A DNA stretch of 64,000 nucleotides from Microglena sp. YARC (taxonomy: Eukaryota; Chlorophyta; Chlorophyceae; Chlamydomonadales; Chlamydomonadaceae), in the NCBI GenBank assembly GCA_022414725.1, contig CM039466.1:34901004-34965003 (forward strand). The letters run 5' to 3'. Positions 16,203 through 24,183 of this stretch are shown piece after piece. The translations under genes were made by a program, and so were the position numbers. A model generated the notes under the pieces. That model saw nothing but the letters and a program-made list of their open reading frames with translations, searched no databases and was not told the DNA's origin. Within the stretch, counting starts at the first letter, position 1; each line of letters begins with the position of its first letter.

Positions 16203-18551
16203 TCAACAACACGCATCCCTGCAAAATGGAAGCGGTCTCCCTTGACCCAACAGTTCCATGCAGTGCAGCCTTGCGATTGTGAGAGCAGAGGAGCGGTCCC
16301 GGTCCGAGTAAGTGCTGGTTTCTGGAGAGAATCGCAGTCCTCGTACCTCAGGGTACCGCTTGATCGAGTTGTTGTCGACAAGAGAGGGGGCTAAGCCACC
16401 CCTCCTGTGTTTTTCTTGGATTTTTTTACGTGTGCAGTACACCCTCACCGCCAACTGGTCGCGATAAGAGACCTTTGGAGTCTCCTTCAATGGGGTGTGA
16501 CCCAACAACTCGTAACCTAGACGAATCTGACCTTCCGTGGTTATTTGGACACTTGGAATCTTGTAAACAAATTCCTTCTTGGCACCGGTTTCCCAAGACA
16601 TGAGAGTCGTCTTGAACTCATCTGTCACATGAACCTCCTCTTTGAAGAGGCGCTTGCAGGAAGCGAACATAGATCCCGTAGGCACAGCTACCTCTCCTGG
16701 TCCGGTAGCCTTCAGCTTCGTGATTGCAGAACCATATGCTACGCGAACCCTCAGGTCAGGATGATCCAACTTCATGTTGCGCTTGATCCCTGCCCAAAAT
16801 GAGTCCATAGCCTTGCGCTTGCCAATGTACCTCTGAAAGTTGTCTCGGGATTCTCTGCGACGGAGTGCCATCCTCCGACACTCGTCGGAAAACGTAGCGT
16901 AATTTTTCAAGTAAGCCGAAATATCATCCTTCCTGGATGTACTCAACGCTGCTCCATTTTCACGCAGAGACTCCCATCTAGGAATCATGTCTGAGAAACG
17001 TTTTTCTTGCTGTTTTTTCTGTTTCTTGATACCAGACTTGTGGTAAAAAGCTCCGCGTGTAAGCTTCCAGGTCTTGCTTTTGTCGTCTGCCAGATACGTG
17101 ACTGTAGCGATGTTGCTCCTACCAGGATCCACACCCAGAACGACGATACCCATATCGGGCAATGTCGTTTTGAGTTTATGGTCATACTGTTCTGAGACGC
17201 TCATACCTTCCTCGTCACGAGACCTCTTACTTTCATTCTTCAGATCGGATACACGAACCTGTACTGTCTTGCTGTACTGCATGCTGAATGAGACTCCGTC
17301 AGTACAGATGCTACAATCGAACACCCACCCCGTCTTGACAGGTGGTTTCTTGAAGAAGGAACCTGCGACTGTTTTTCGGGCGTTCACGAGCGTGTCATAC
17401 CTACCCTTTGCATGTCTGTACTCGTCAGTAGCCTTGATATCCTTAACGTCAGCATCGTACTTCTGTTGGGCCAACTTGTATGCCTCCCATTCACCAAGAC
17501 CACATGATTTTTTCTTCTTAACTGAAGGCTTCAGAGGCAACATGAAGCGGTCGGGATCCTTTACATTTTCCCACTTTGAAAGCTCGACGATGTTTGGGTC
17601 TTTGGGGAACACGTGCCTGAACAGGTTCACGAGGGTCTTCATGTCAAGGCGGACATGCGCCCGTTGGACATTAAAGATGGGCATCAACCGGATACGACGT
17701 GCACCAATAGCCTCCAACCGTGTCTGCATCCAATAATTGAACCGGACCATGGTCGGGAAGTCCATGTCTTTGCCATAGTCATCATAAAGTCGACTTCCAT
17801 CTGGAACTTTCAGCCTGACTCGAACTTCACGGACGTACTCCTGAACAGACTCTGGCCAAGATGCCATCTCCTGTATTTCTTGTTGGATGACCCTCATCAC
17901 GTCGTACACACGGATGGTCTTCGGAGCTCCCAGTGCATTCAAAGTAGCCTTAGTGAGGCGGGTCAGACGAGGTACCAAAGGAACCCATGCGTTGTTCGAC
18001 ACGACAGTGCTCAATGTGTGACCGGCATAGTTCAAAACCTGGTCGAAATAGATAGGGTAGGAGTTGATGTAGTCAGGGTCATCGCTACCAAGCACCTTTC
18101 CGATTACGTCTTTCACGGCTTCGTATGATATTCTACTCTCTTCATCTGGAAAGACGCCGTCAACTCCGATCCTTAGCCAATCCTTCCAGTAGGTATCCTT
18201 CATATCGTACATATTAGGAATCGGCAGGTCGCCCTCCATGAGCCTCGTGACATGGAAAGTCAGCACCAGACTGGAACGCCGTAACATGCGGCTCACCACA
18301 TTGACGAGCTGATCCACATGCCCCCTGAACTTACCGAATTCTTCATCGTCAAGACTCATTGCCTTCTTCAGGGCGCATTTCACGACGCACATCTTTTCCA
18401 CCGTCTTGTACTCTGGAGGGGGTCTGGCGATGAGACCATTGTCTTCGCATAAACGGACAATATCGTCCTTCTTATCCTTTGAGGAGTATGCTACTTCGGC
18501 CAATTTTAGTAGCTCCTTCAATTTCGCGACTGTCGGAGGTTTCGTTGCCAT
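16203..18551 (-). CDS. Fanzor-type TnpB-like nuclease (Fanzor1-like)
   Basis: This is a candidate RNA-guided DNA endonuclease of the eukaryotic/viral Fanzor family, related to transposon TnpB and Cas12. I prefer the start MATKPPTVAKLKELL (782 aa); an upstream ATG at 18608 would add 19 residues. Numbering below is from that upstream ATG. Residues about 25-65 look like a SAP-type DNA-binding helix pair. Near 430 is the family signature CSICTDGVSFSMQYSK. RuvC-I is VVLGVDPGRSNIATVTY (Asp about 493), followed by TRGAFYHKSGIKKQKK. A long helical bridge follows (CRRMALRRRESRDNFQRYIG). VTDEFKTTLMSW matches the usual DEFRTS element, but the two CxxC zinc pairs that normally follow are not evident. RuvC-III is SDRDRSSALTIARL. 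The RuvC-II Glu was not assigned. The frame is intact and intronless. A mariner transposase remnant lies directly upstream. Confidence 0.88.
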   Translation of the reverse strand: MATKPPTVAKLKELLKLAEVAYSSKDKKDDIVRLCEDNGLIARPPPEYKTVEKMCVVKCALKKAMSLDDEEFGKFRGHVDQLVNVVSRMLRRSSLVLTFHVTRLMEGDLPIPNMYDMKDTYWKDWLRIGVDGVFPDEESRISYEAVKDVIGKVLGSDDPDYINSYPIYFDQVLNYAGHTLSTVVSNNAWVPLVPRLTRLTKATLNALGAPKTIRVYDVMRVIQQEIQEMASWPESVQEYVREVRVRLKVPDGSRLYDDYGKDMDFPTMVRFNYWMQTRLEAIGARRIRLMPIFNVQRAHVRLDMKTLVNLFRHVFPKDPNIVELSKWENVKDPDRFMLPLKPSVKKKKSCGLGEWEAYKLAQQKYDADVKDIKATDEYRHAKGRYDTLVNARKTVAGSFFKKPPVKTGWVFDCSICTDGVSFSMQYSKTVQVRVSDLKNESKRSRDEEGMSVSEQYDHKLKTTLPDMGIVVLGVDPGRSNIATVTYLADDKSKTWKLTRGAFYHKSGIKKQKKQQEKRFSDMIPRWESLRENGAALSTSRKDDISAYLKNYATFSDECRRMALRRRESRDNFQRYIGKRKAMDSFWAGIKRNMKLDHPDLRVRVAYGSAITKLKATGPGEVAVPTGSMFASCKRLFKEEVHVTDEFKTTLMSWETGAKKEFVYKIPSVQITTEGQIRLGYELLGHTPLKETPKVSYRDQLAVRVYCTRKKIQEKHRRGGLAPSLVDNNSIKRYPEVRGLRFSPETSTYSDRDRSSALTIARLHCMELLGQGRPLPFCRDACC

Positions 18552-18580
18552 CTTACATAATTTGTACATCACAGAACTCT

Positions 18581-18898
18581 TTATACAAACATCACATACG
18601 TGTTCCATACGTGGTCAAAACAACCCATAATGATTTTATCAGTGAGGTTGCTGAATGCTAAGGAAATCATATCAGACACGTGCGTCTTTGTATCGTTTGG
18701 TATATAGTTCAATCGACGAAAGTCCTTCTTCACCTTAGCGAAGCACAGCTCAATAGCATTGAATTCTGGACTGTAAGGAGGAGTGTAACAAATATTTACG
18801 GGGCTTCTGAATTCATTGTCTTTCTTACTACTTGTCCCCCGGACCCGAGGATATACGGGTAGCTTAAATTCAGCGGTAGCATTCAGCCAGGCCATCAT
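18581..18898 (-). pseudogene. Tc1/mariner/IS630-type transposase, C-terminal fragment
   Basis: The 105-residue frame carries the C-terminal part of the DDE domain: CYTPPYSPEFNAIELCFAKV, where SPxxNxIE holds the third catalytic acid, followed by KKDFRRLN and a final helix. The two upstream Asp motifs and the HTH region are missing, so it cannot be active. Between it and the family B terminus (18962-19065) there is only about 60 bp, showing an internal deletion. Its stop lies 30 bp before the preferred Fanzor start, and they share the strand. Fanzor genes are known from mariner-type elements. Confidence 0.85.
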
Positions 18899-18961
18899 GC
18901 TCTGGGCTCAACATGTCATGAGCTCTTGGACACGTTGTATATATTACAAACCTTCCTCAGA

Positions 18962-19065
18962 CTCCTCAAAAAATATTTGTAGTGAACCACGGACCTGTAT
19001 CTGGTTTCAGGGGGATATAATTCAAATTATACTGAGTGTCCCAAAATTATTTGAGAACAACTGTA
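18962..19065 (-). repeat. Mariner-like terminus, family B (copy B3)
   Basis: This terminus is almost identical to 5782-5882 and ends TTTGAGAACAACTGTA. It is the likely outer end of the element that supplied the transposase fragment at 18581-18898. No matching family B end is found on the far side of the Fanzor gene. Confidence 0.8.
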
Positions 19066-19161
19066 TGCATTACCTAAAAAATAAAAAATTGAAACCATTT
19101 CCATTGAGCAAAGCAATAAAACAACCAAACCAACTCTATCCACAACGTTAAATAACTAATA

Positions 19162-19716
19162 ATGTCAACAGTCGGTGAGAAAATATGGTTGCAACTTGCT
19201 AATGCTGCATACAAAGTGCATGATCCGTATGATCCGCTGCATCTTACATTCACCAGATACACTGTTCCACCTGTGATGTTCACATTCGGAGACGCTTTCT
19301 TCCCATCGTTCTCTAAGTTCGTGGACCATAAGATCTATGGAATGGACATGTCTGAATGCTTTGATTCCATATTGTATGTGGACAAAAGGAACAGACACAA
19401 GTTGTTTGCGCTGGAAGCCTTGTGTATGACCGATGAACCATCTACCATCTACCGCATACTGGAGAGGCTGTACATCATCCGACCTGGATTCAAGGACATC
19501 AACATCGACTTCTTTGGCTCCGATACACTGGAGACCTCTTACTTTGATACAGAAATCCAGGAGTTCTTCTTCCAGGTGATTTGCATGTCTTGGCTGCGCG
19601 TCAGTAAGGCAGTTCGAGTGATCGCAGAGCGATACCGCGAACACCTCCAGAGGAGAAGGAATCACATGGTCAGTCACGTGCTAGTGCCTTTCATCGTGCA
19701 AAACCACGTCAACTAG
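19162..19716 (+). CDS. Hypothetical protein (184 aa)
   Basis: An intact ATG-started ORF follows an A/T-rich leader (AACGTTAAATAACTAATA). The composition is balanced and aromatic-rich. Features are an N-terminal helix (EKIWLQLANAAYKVHD), Phe-rich strands (VMFTFGDAFFPSFSKFVDH), and a basic helical C-terminus (RVIAERYREHLQRRRN). No family is recognised. A 25-bp direct repeat (ACCACGTCAACTAGAC-type) spans its stop codon and the following 40 bp. Its A/T-richer codon choice resembles the 182-aa gene at 4633. Confidence 0.62.
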   Translation: MSTVGEKIWLQLANAAYKVHDPYDPLHLTFTRYTVPPVMFTFGDAFFPSFSKFVDHKIYGMDMSECFDSILYVDKRNRHKLFALEALCMTDEPSTIYRILERLYIIRPGFKDINIDFFGSDTLETSYFDTEIQEFFFQVICMSWLRVSKAVRVIAERYREHLQRRRNHMVSHVLVPFIVQNHVN

Positions 19717-19993
19717 ACGTGGCCACTTAAAAACCCACGTCAACTAGACCCCATTCTCTGTATTTTTTCCATGAATACGGCGAATATTGACAGTAATTAG
19801 TGTGGACATAATTCACTTGTAATGTAAATGGACACTCGTGATGTAATGTTTTCTCCGTTGGATGATGACCCTGACCACATTGAATACATATTTGTACAGC
19901 AGAGCTCTGCTTGTCATGGCCACCATTTTTGTTGCAACCTCCCAAGAATCTTTTACAAACAACGTAAACATTGTGTAAGACTTAAAAGTTCTC

Positions 19994-20095
19994 CGGTCGC
20001 CCACCCACTCGGTTCCTCGCGGACTAGCTTAAATTCAACGGTAGCATTCAGCCAGGCCATCATGCTCTTGGCTCAACATGTCATGGAGCAATGAT
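19994..20095 (-). pseudogene. Second transposase scrap plus inverted piece of the 300-bp repeat
   Basis: Positions 20031-20095 repeat 18864-18918 (the MMAWLNAT-EFKL part of the transposase fragment) with a few substitutions. Immediately left, 19994-20028 is the inverted CGGTCGCCCACC-CACTCGGTTCCTCGCGGAC piece of the direct repeat at 3.6 and 21.8 kb. The junction shows that rearrangement joined the two mobile sequences. Confidence 0.65.
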
Positions 20096-20171
20096 TTGGT
20101 TGCTCCAATATTTTTGGATTAGATCCCGGGTCAAAACCAATACCAGGAGAGGGTGCGTGTGGATATGCGGG

Positions 20172-20923
20172 TTAAGACACTACACAAGATTTTGATGCGA
20201 TCATGCCTGACTGCAGAATGAATGATCTATCCCCTTTCCTAAAATATGTTGTAATGGCGCGCAGAATGCGATCCACCTGATCGGATGATGTATGCACGCA
20301 ACCCGTCTTGCACATCCAGGCGAAACACTCACAGTTCCTTCTGATAAGGTGGTACTCGTGCAAGCTTGCATGGGGCAACTGGATAAGCAGACTGGCAATG
20401 TTGACTGCTCGCTCACGTTGCATCGCCTCGTCTCCTTCCTCACCACTGCAAGGTACGCATCCAAACGTGCGGTGTCCAGCTAAGAACACGTCGTAGCGCA
20501 CAAACTGAAGTTTGGCATCGCGCATTTTGCTATTCCCGGTGGGGGAGCTGAAGTTAGCGATGCTTGGTGTATCGCTGGTGTGAGGGCGAGATACAATGCC
20601 ATGGTGTGCATAACCATTGCGACACCCCCGATCATCACAACAACGTGGTCGCCGTGGCGTAAGGTCTCGAAAGCCAGAGCTGTGTTGTGCACGACGGTGT
20701 TTGTTGGGGCCAACGACCAATGGCCAGCATCCTGGTCCTCCAGCAATTGCAATAACGAAGCCATCCTGCGTCGTGAGCAACGGAGCAAATGCCCTTGCAG
20801 TGAGGTGATTGCAGATCTCCATTGGCGCGGGTACAGGCAGCTCTGAATGTGTATTGTCAAACTGCGCCATACGTTGGAAGGAATCTGCTTCATGCATAAC
20901 ATGCTCAATGTTGGTATCTTCAT
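20172..20923 (-). pseudogene. LRAT-like NC-domain protein, frameshifted
   Basis: Two overlapping minus-strand frames share one domain. One frame contains FETLRHGDHVVVMIGG, the usual GDH start of the LRAT/NlpC-P60 domain. The other contains GYAHHGIVSR with the catalytic His, and later HLIRRNCECFAWMCKTG with the catalytic Cys in the NCE-F box, followed by SSDQVDRI. LRAT-family proteins are thiol acyltransferases or phospholipases acting at membranes, and NC-domain proteins occur in plants, algae and some viruses. At least one frameshift lies near 20600-20660. Both catalytic residues survive, so consensus error is a serious alternative to decay. No membrane helix is obvious. Confidence 0.72.
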
Positions 20924-21038
20924 CGTGATTAGATGAGACGACGATGAGGGGTTTATATTTGTTCCAGGTTCAGTGAAGCTCAGTGAAGCTCAGTGAGTGT
21001 GACTGAGGACTCGTACGCTATTCTTCTTCTACTTTTCG

Positions 21039-21085
21039 AGAGTGTACGGCCACACCGGAGTGTAACCTAATGGTGTAGCAATCCA
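21039..21085 (+). repeat. Family C hairpin segment (copy C4, partial)
   Basis: GAGTGTACGGCCACACC, then GTGTAACCTAATGGTGTAGCAA, matches the inner part of the repeats at 7509 and 16081 but lacks the outer TACAGTCGACGG end. Confidence 0.6.
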
Positions 21086-21442
21086 TGGGGCAGGAGAAAA
21101 GGAATTTTTTTCGTGTTCATTGTACGCAGGGGGACTGGACAAGTAGCAGTTGTGCAAGGCACTGAGTCCTACTTAGTCTACAACCGGATGAGGCTAGACG
21201 AGAGACCGTCTTGGCAGGTTCTTCATGTCAGGTTCCTTGCCATCCAACATGACCAGAGCTGCCTGATTGGACTCGGGAGTCACATTCGAAATACATGTGA
21301 AAAAGCTTAGTCAAACAAATTGTCGTGTGTACACTCGTGCAACAACAGGATTCCTTGTACCGGCTTCAGTTCCGAGCGGATGGTAGTCGCTCACACTCAA
21401 TGATGTGTCGAATATTTTTATGATGTTAGTGTTTGCTTCGTC

Positions 21443-21528
21443 TACAGTAGTTCTCAAATAAAGTGGGACACACCTTATAATCATCCAGACTGCAGGTCGT
21501 TGCTTTTGGGCAACGTTGGGGGGTGCAG
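21443..21528 (+). repeat. Mariner-like terminus, family A (copy A4)
   Basis: The sequence starts TACAGTAGTTCTCAAATAAA, continues through TCATCCAGACTGCAGG, then a TTGCTTTTGGGCAA hairpin, and ends with GGGGGGTGCAG. It is near-identical to 22388-22475 in the same orientation, and to 9586-9675 inverted. It is 15 bp from the second copy of the 300-bp direct repeat. Confidence 0.8.
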
Positions 21529-21543
21529 ATACACTCTCATCAC

Positions 21544-21859
21544 GGCGGCACCTGTGTCGGCACAGGTGCCGCTATGGCCCTCCCATCAAAAAATAACGAA
21601 AGTAACAAAATTCAGGGAAACCTATCATTCTACATCACGGTTGTTCTCATCCTCAAGCAACCAACCTAAAAACTGCTTGTCAATGGATGAGAACCACCGT
21701 ACCGCATTAAACAAGTGGCGGATCCCCTTTCACCTATTCCCCACAGCGGAGCGACCGGGGGCGACCGGAGGGGAGCCCCCACAAAGGAGTCCGCGAGGAA
21801 CCGAGCGGTGTGGGCGACGGAGGGGAGCACACAGTGTAACATCAACCAGCAGAACACAC

Positions 21860-21898
<39 letters not shown>
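21544..21898 (+). repeat. 300-bp direct repeat, copy 2, with CA microsatellite
   Basis: This is the second copy of 3384-3690. Its leading hairpin GGCACCTGTG-TCGG-CACAGGTGCC is perfect here. The copy ends in a run of about 18 CA dinucleotides (21862-21898). Confidence 0.85.
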
Positions 21899-21900
<2 letters not shown>

Positions 21901-21909
21901 CGGAGGGGG

Positions 21910-22310
21910 CATGTCGAAGCAGAAATCGTGATCGTAGGCGCAAAACAAGCAACGCACGAACTCCATCTTGAGGGCATCGTCATTCCCGAAGGCATCTTCA
22001 TGAAGGCAGTTCGAACAGAAAATCCCTGTTCGTAAAGGACAGCAGCCACGGGGGAGTTTTTTTTACAAATCGGCCTCATACCAAAACGAGCTTGAACTGC
22101 GCATGAAAAGAGAGTGCGAGCAACAATTGCCGATACGTACGTCGGATGTTCAGGCTGAGGAGGCACAGCAGCAGATGCCTCGGCTGCCTCGGCTGCCTCG
22201 GCTGCCTCGGTGACCTCAGCCCGGCGGAAGAGTTCTTCGATAGCATCATCAGCTTCGATAGCATCAGCGAGCATCATCGCCCTAAGCTCCGATACGGTCT
22301 TTGTGTCCAT
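21910..22310 (-). pseudogene. Cys-rich, zinc-ribbon-like protein with frameshift at an A8 run
   Basis: The frame from the ATG at 22310 begins MDTKTVSELRAMMLADAIEA, then an acidic helix and an AEAAEAAEA repeat made by a CCTCGGCTG DNA repeat. Past the T8 run at 22057-22064 (A8 on the coding strand) a different frame holds the plausible continuation: FCSNCLHEDAFGND, then VRCLFCAYDHDFC, a CxxC...CxxC arrangement like a zinc ribbon or RING-type site. A one-base slip in the homopolymer would join them. The 3' end runs into the CA microsatellite and has no clear stop. The function is unknown; zinc binding is inferred from spacing only. A GTACGT at 22135-22140 is a possible splice donor and an alternative explanation. 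Confidence 0.5.
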
Positions 22311-22387
22311 CCTGTATACAACTATTTAAGCTATATATATTACCGTCTTATACCGTTTTTTGGATGTTTCATTTTACTGTTCCGCCG

Positions 22388-22475
22388 ACTGTAGTTCTCA
22401 AATAAAGTGGGACACACCTTATAATCATCCAGACTGCAGATCGTTTGCTTTTTGGGCAACGTTGGGGGGTGCAGC
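22388..22475 (+). repeat. Mariner-like terminus, family A (copy A5)
   Basis: The sequence starts ACTGTAGTTCTCAAATAAAG and otherwise matches A4. It interrupts the minus-strand ORF whose coding part is 22476-22770. Confidence 0.8.
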
Positions 22476-22770
22476 AGGTTGAAGAGGTTCTCGAAGATAT
22501 TCCGAGTAGCCTCTTTTGGTACAAGCCAAGCTCACCTCTCTCTGCATGACGAATGCCGGTTGAAACAAAGAACCTCGCATCTCGTTGTTTGCCCCACAGA
22601 TGCAAGACGGATCCGTTGAACACACGCATGTGACAGCGAATGGCGTCCTCAATCCCAGAGTAACAGTAACATTCCCTGGTATCCATGATGCTGCCGATCG
22701 CTTTCACAAATGCATTCAGTGTTTGCGAGTTCAAGACTGCGTCATCGGGTGCAAGAAGATGAACATGCAA
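22476..22770 (-). pseudogene. Hypothetical protein, 3' end cut by transposon terminus
   Basis: The frame starts MHVHLLAPDDAVLNSQTLNA and has ordinary composition for about 98 codons (FVKAIGSIMDTRECYCYSG, HMRVFNGSVLHLWGKQRD). It then reads into the family A terminus at 22475. The true C-terminus is lost. No family is recognised. It may be a tail-less but expressed gene or a remnant. Confidence 0.45.
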
Positions 22771-24183
22771 CCGGTCGAAGTTTGTTGTTGTTTTTGATCC
22801 CTCTCAGTGGGTTGAGGCCCTCGGAAGGCGCGGCACCGCAAAACAACATGAAAGGCAACACCCTGTTACTCTCTGTGATGCCATTGCGCATGTTGACACC
22901 TCCTCCAGTGACACCTTCGCCCCGGCCCGTTGGCATTGAGGAGTTTGACCGGAGATCCATGATCCACACAAGACAGATCACGGAGACCGAAGTCATCATG
23001 TGATGTGCCACGTGATCATCCAACAGATCCATACAGAATCCGCCTTCTTACAGTGCCCAGGAAGCACAGCGACATGAGTTAAGTCGATTTGTGGGTGCAA
23101 ATAAGCGGAACCGCCACGTGCATGTGACCTGGTAAGGAATGTCAAAACCATCCACCATTCTTGCCGCACATCAGGTTACTGTCCTCTTCACGCATGTGGC
23201 ACGACATAAAGTTTTCCTTCTGAATGTGTCCGTAGGAACATAAGTATAATCCCACATACAAACAAAAGTGCCTTGCTATGATGATGAAGAGGGCGAGTCC
23301 GGTTGCAGCTCATGTTCATGCAGTGGCAAATTGATGATCTGGCTCATTCTTCATTCATCTACTGTCGGGGAGACGCCAAAAACGCATTTCGTCAATATTT
23401 TGACCCTGAGTACATGAAGTAAACATCACATTTCCCCTATCTTACATTCACTGAGTACACAAGAAACGCCATATATTCTAAACGAGAATCTATGGTCTAC
23501 GACAGTTGTTCCCGTTGAAAAAACGAATGCCGAGAGTGGGTTCCTGTTAATGATCATTTTGCTCTATCTGGTGTGTTACTTGTAACGCCGACCTTTCTGC
23601 ACCCTTGAAGCGTTTAACATTGCGGGTTAGAGCCCCACATCCAGCGTGCTCTAGTTATAGGCTCGGCAGCCAAGATTCAAAGGGTCAGCATTAATGTCTG
23701 CTATGGTCAAGAGTGGGCCATTATGTTCGAGTACATACTGCAAATTGCCTACATCATTCAGCATCTGGAATGCGTGGCTGGTAGGATAGGGGTGTCACGT
23801 CCATGTCTGCAAACATTGAGCGAGTGAGGCACATATTGTTTCTTCTGCCAGAGAGCGACTATGTTATAATACAAGTAATGGGCCTGAATTTATTTTTGCT
23901 TCGGACAGACCTACGAACTTGGCTTGCGAGTTCACAATTTCACTCCGATTCTGAGACTAGATCGCGGAATACGCTATTCAATAGGCATGGGAGCACTGCT
24001 TTTATTGGAGATCGTTCATTCATGACACCAGGCCAAGAAAGTTTAGGGGGATCTAGAAAGTTTTTGTTGGTGTGTGCTTTCTTTCCAATTTGCTTGCGCA
24101 GATTCGCAATTCATTCGCACCCGCATCCCCTCTCGCCGACAAAATCGAGACCAGAGCGCTTAGAAGGAGGTGAGTCTCGCCGA
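22771..24183. other. Gene-poor stretch before the scaffold gap
   Basis: A plus-strand frame to 23003 ends with plausible protein-like sequence (PRPVGIEEFDRRSMIHT) and may be the end of a broken gene. Beyond 23005 I see no supported gene, RNA or repeat. The open frames at the end are artefacts of the Ns. Confidence 0.4.

Noticed and set aside
16203..18551. Bacterial TnpB contamination
   Set aside because: The length, TDGV signature and surrounding mariner-type sequence match eukaryotic or viral Fanzor proteins, and there is no bacterial gene context.
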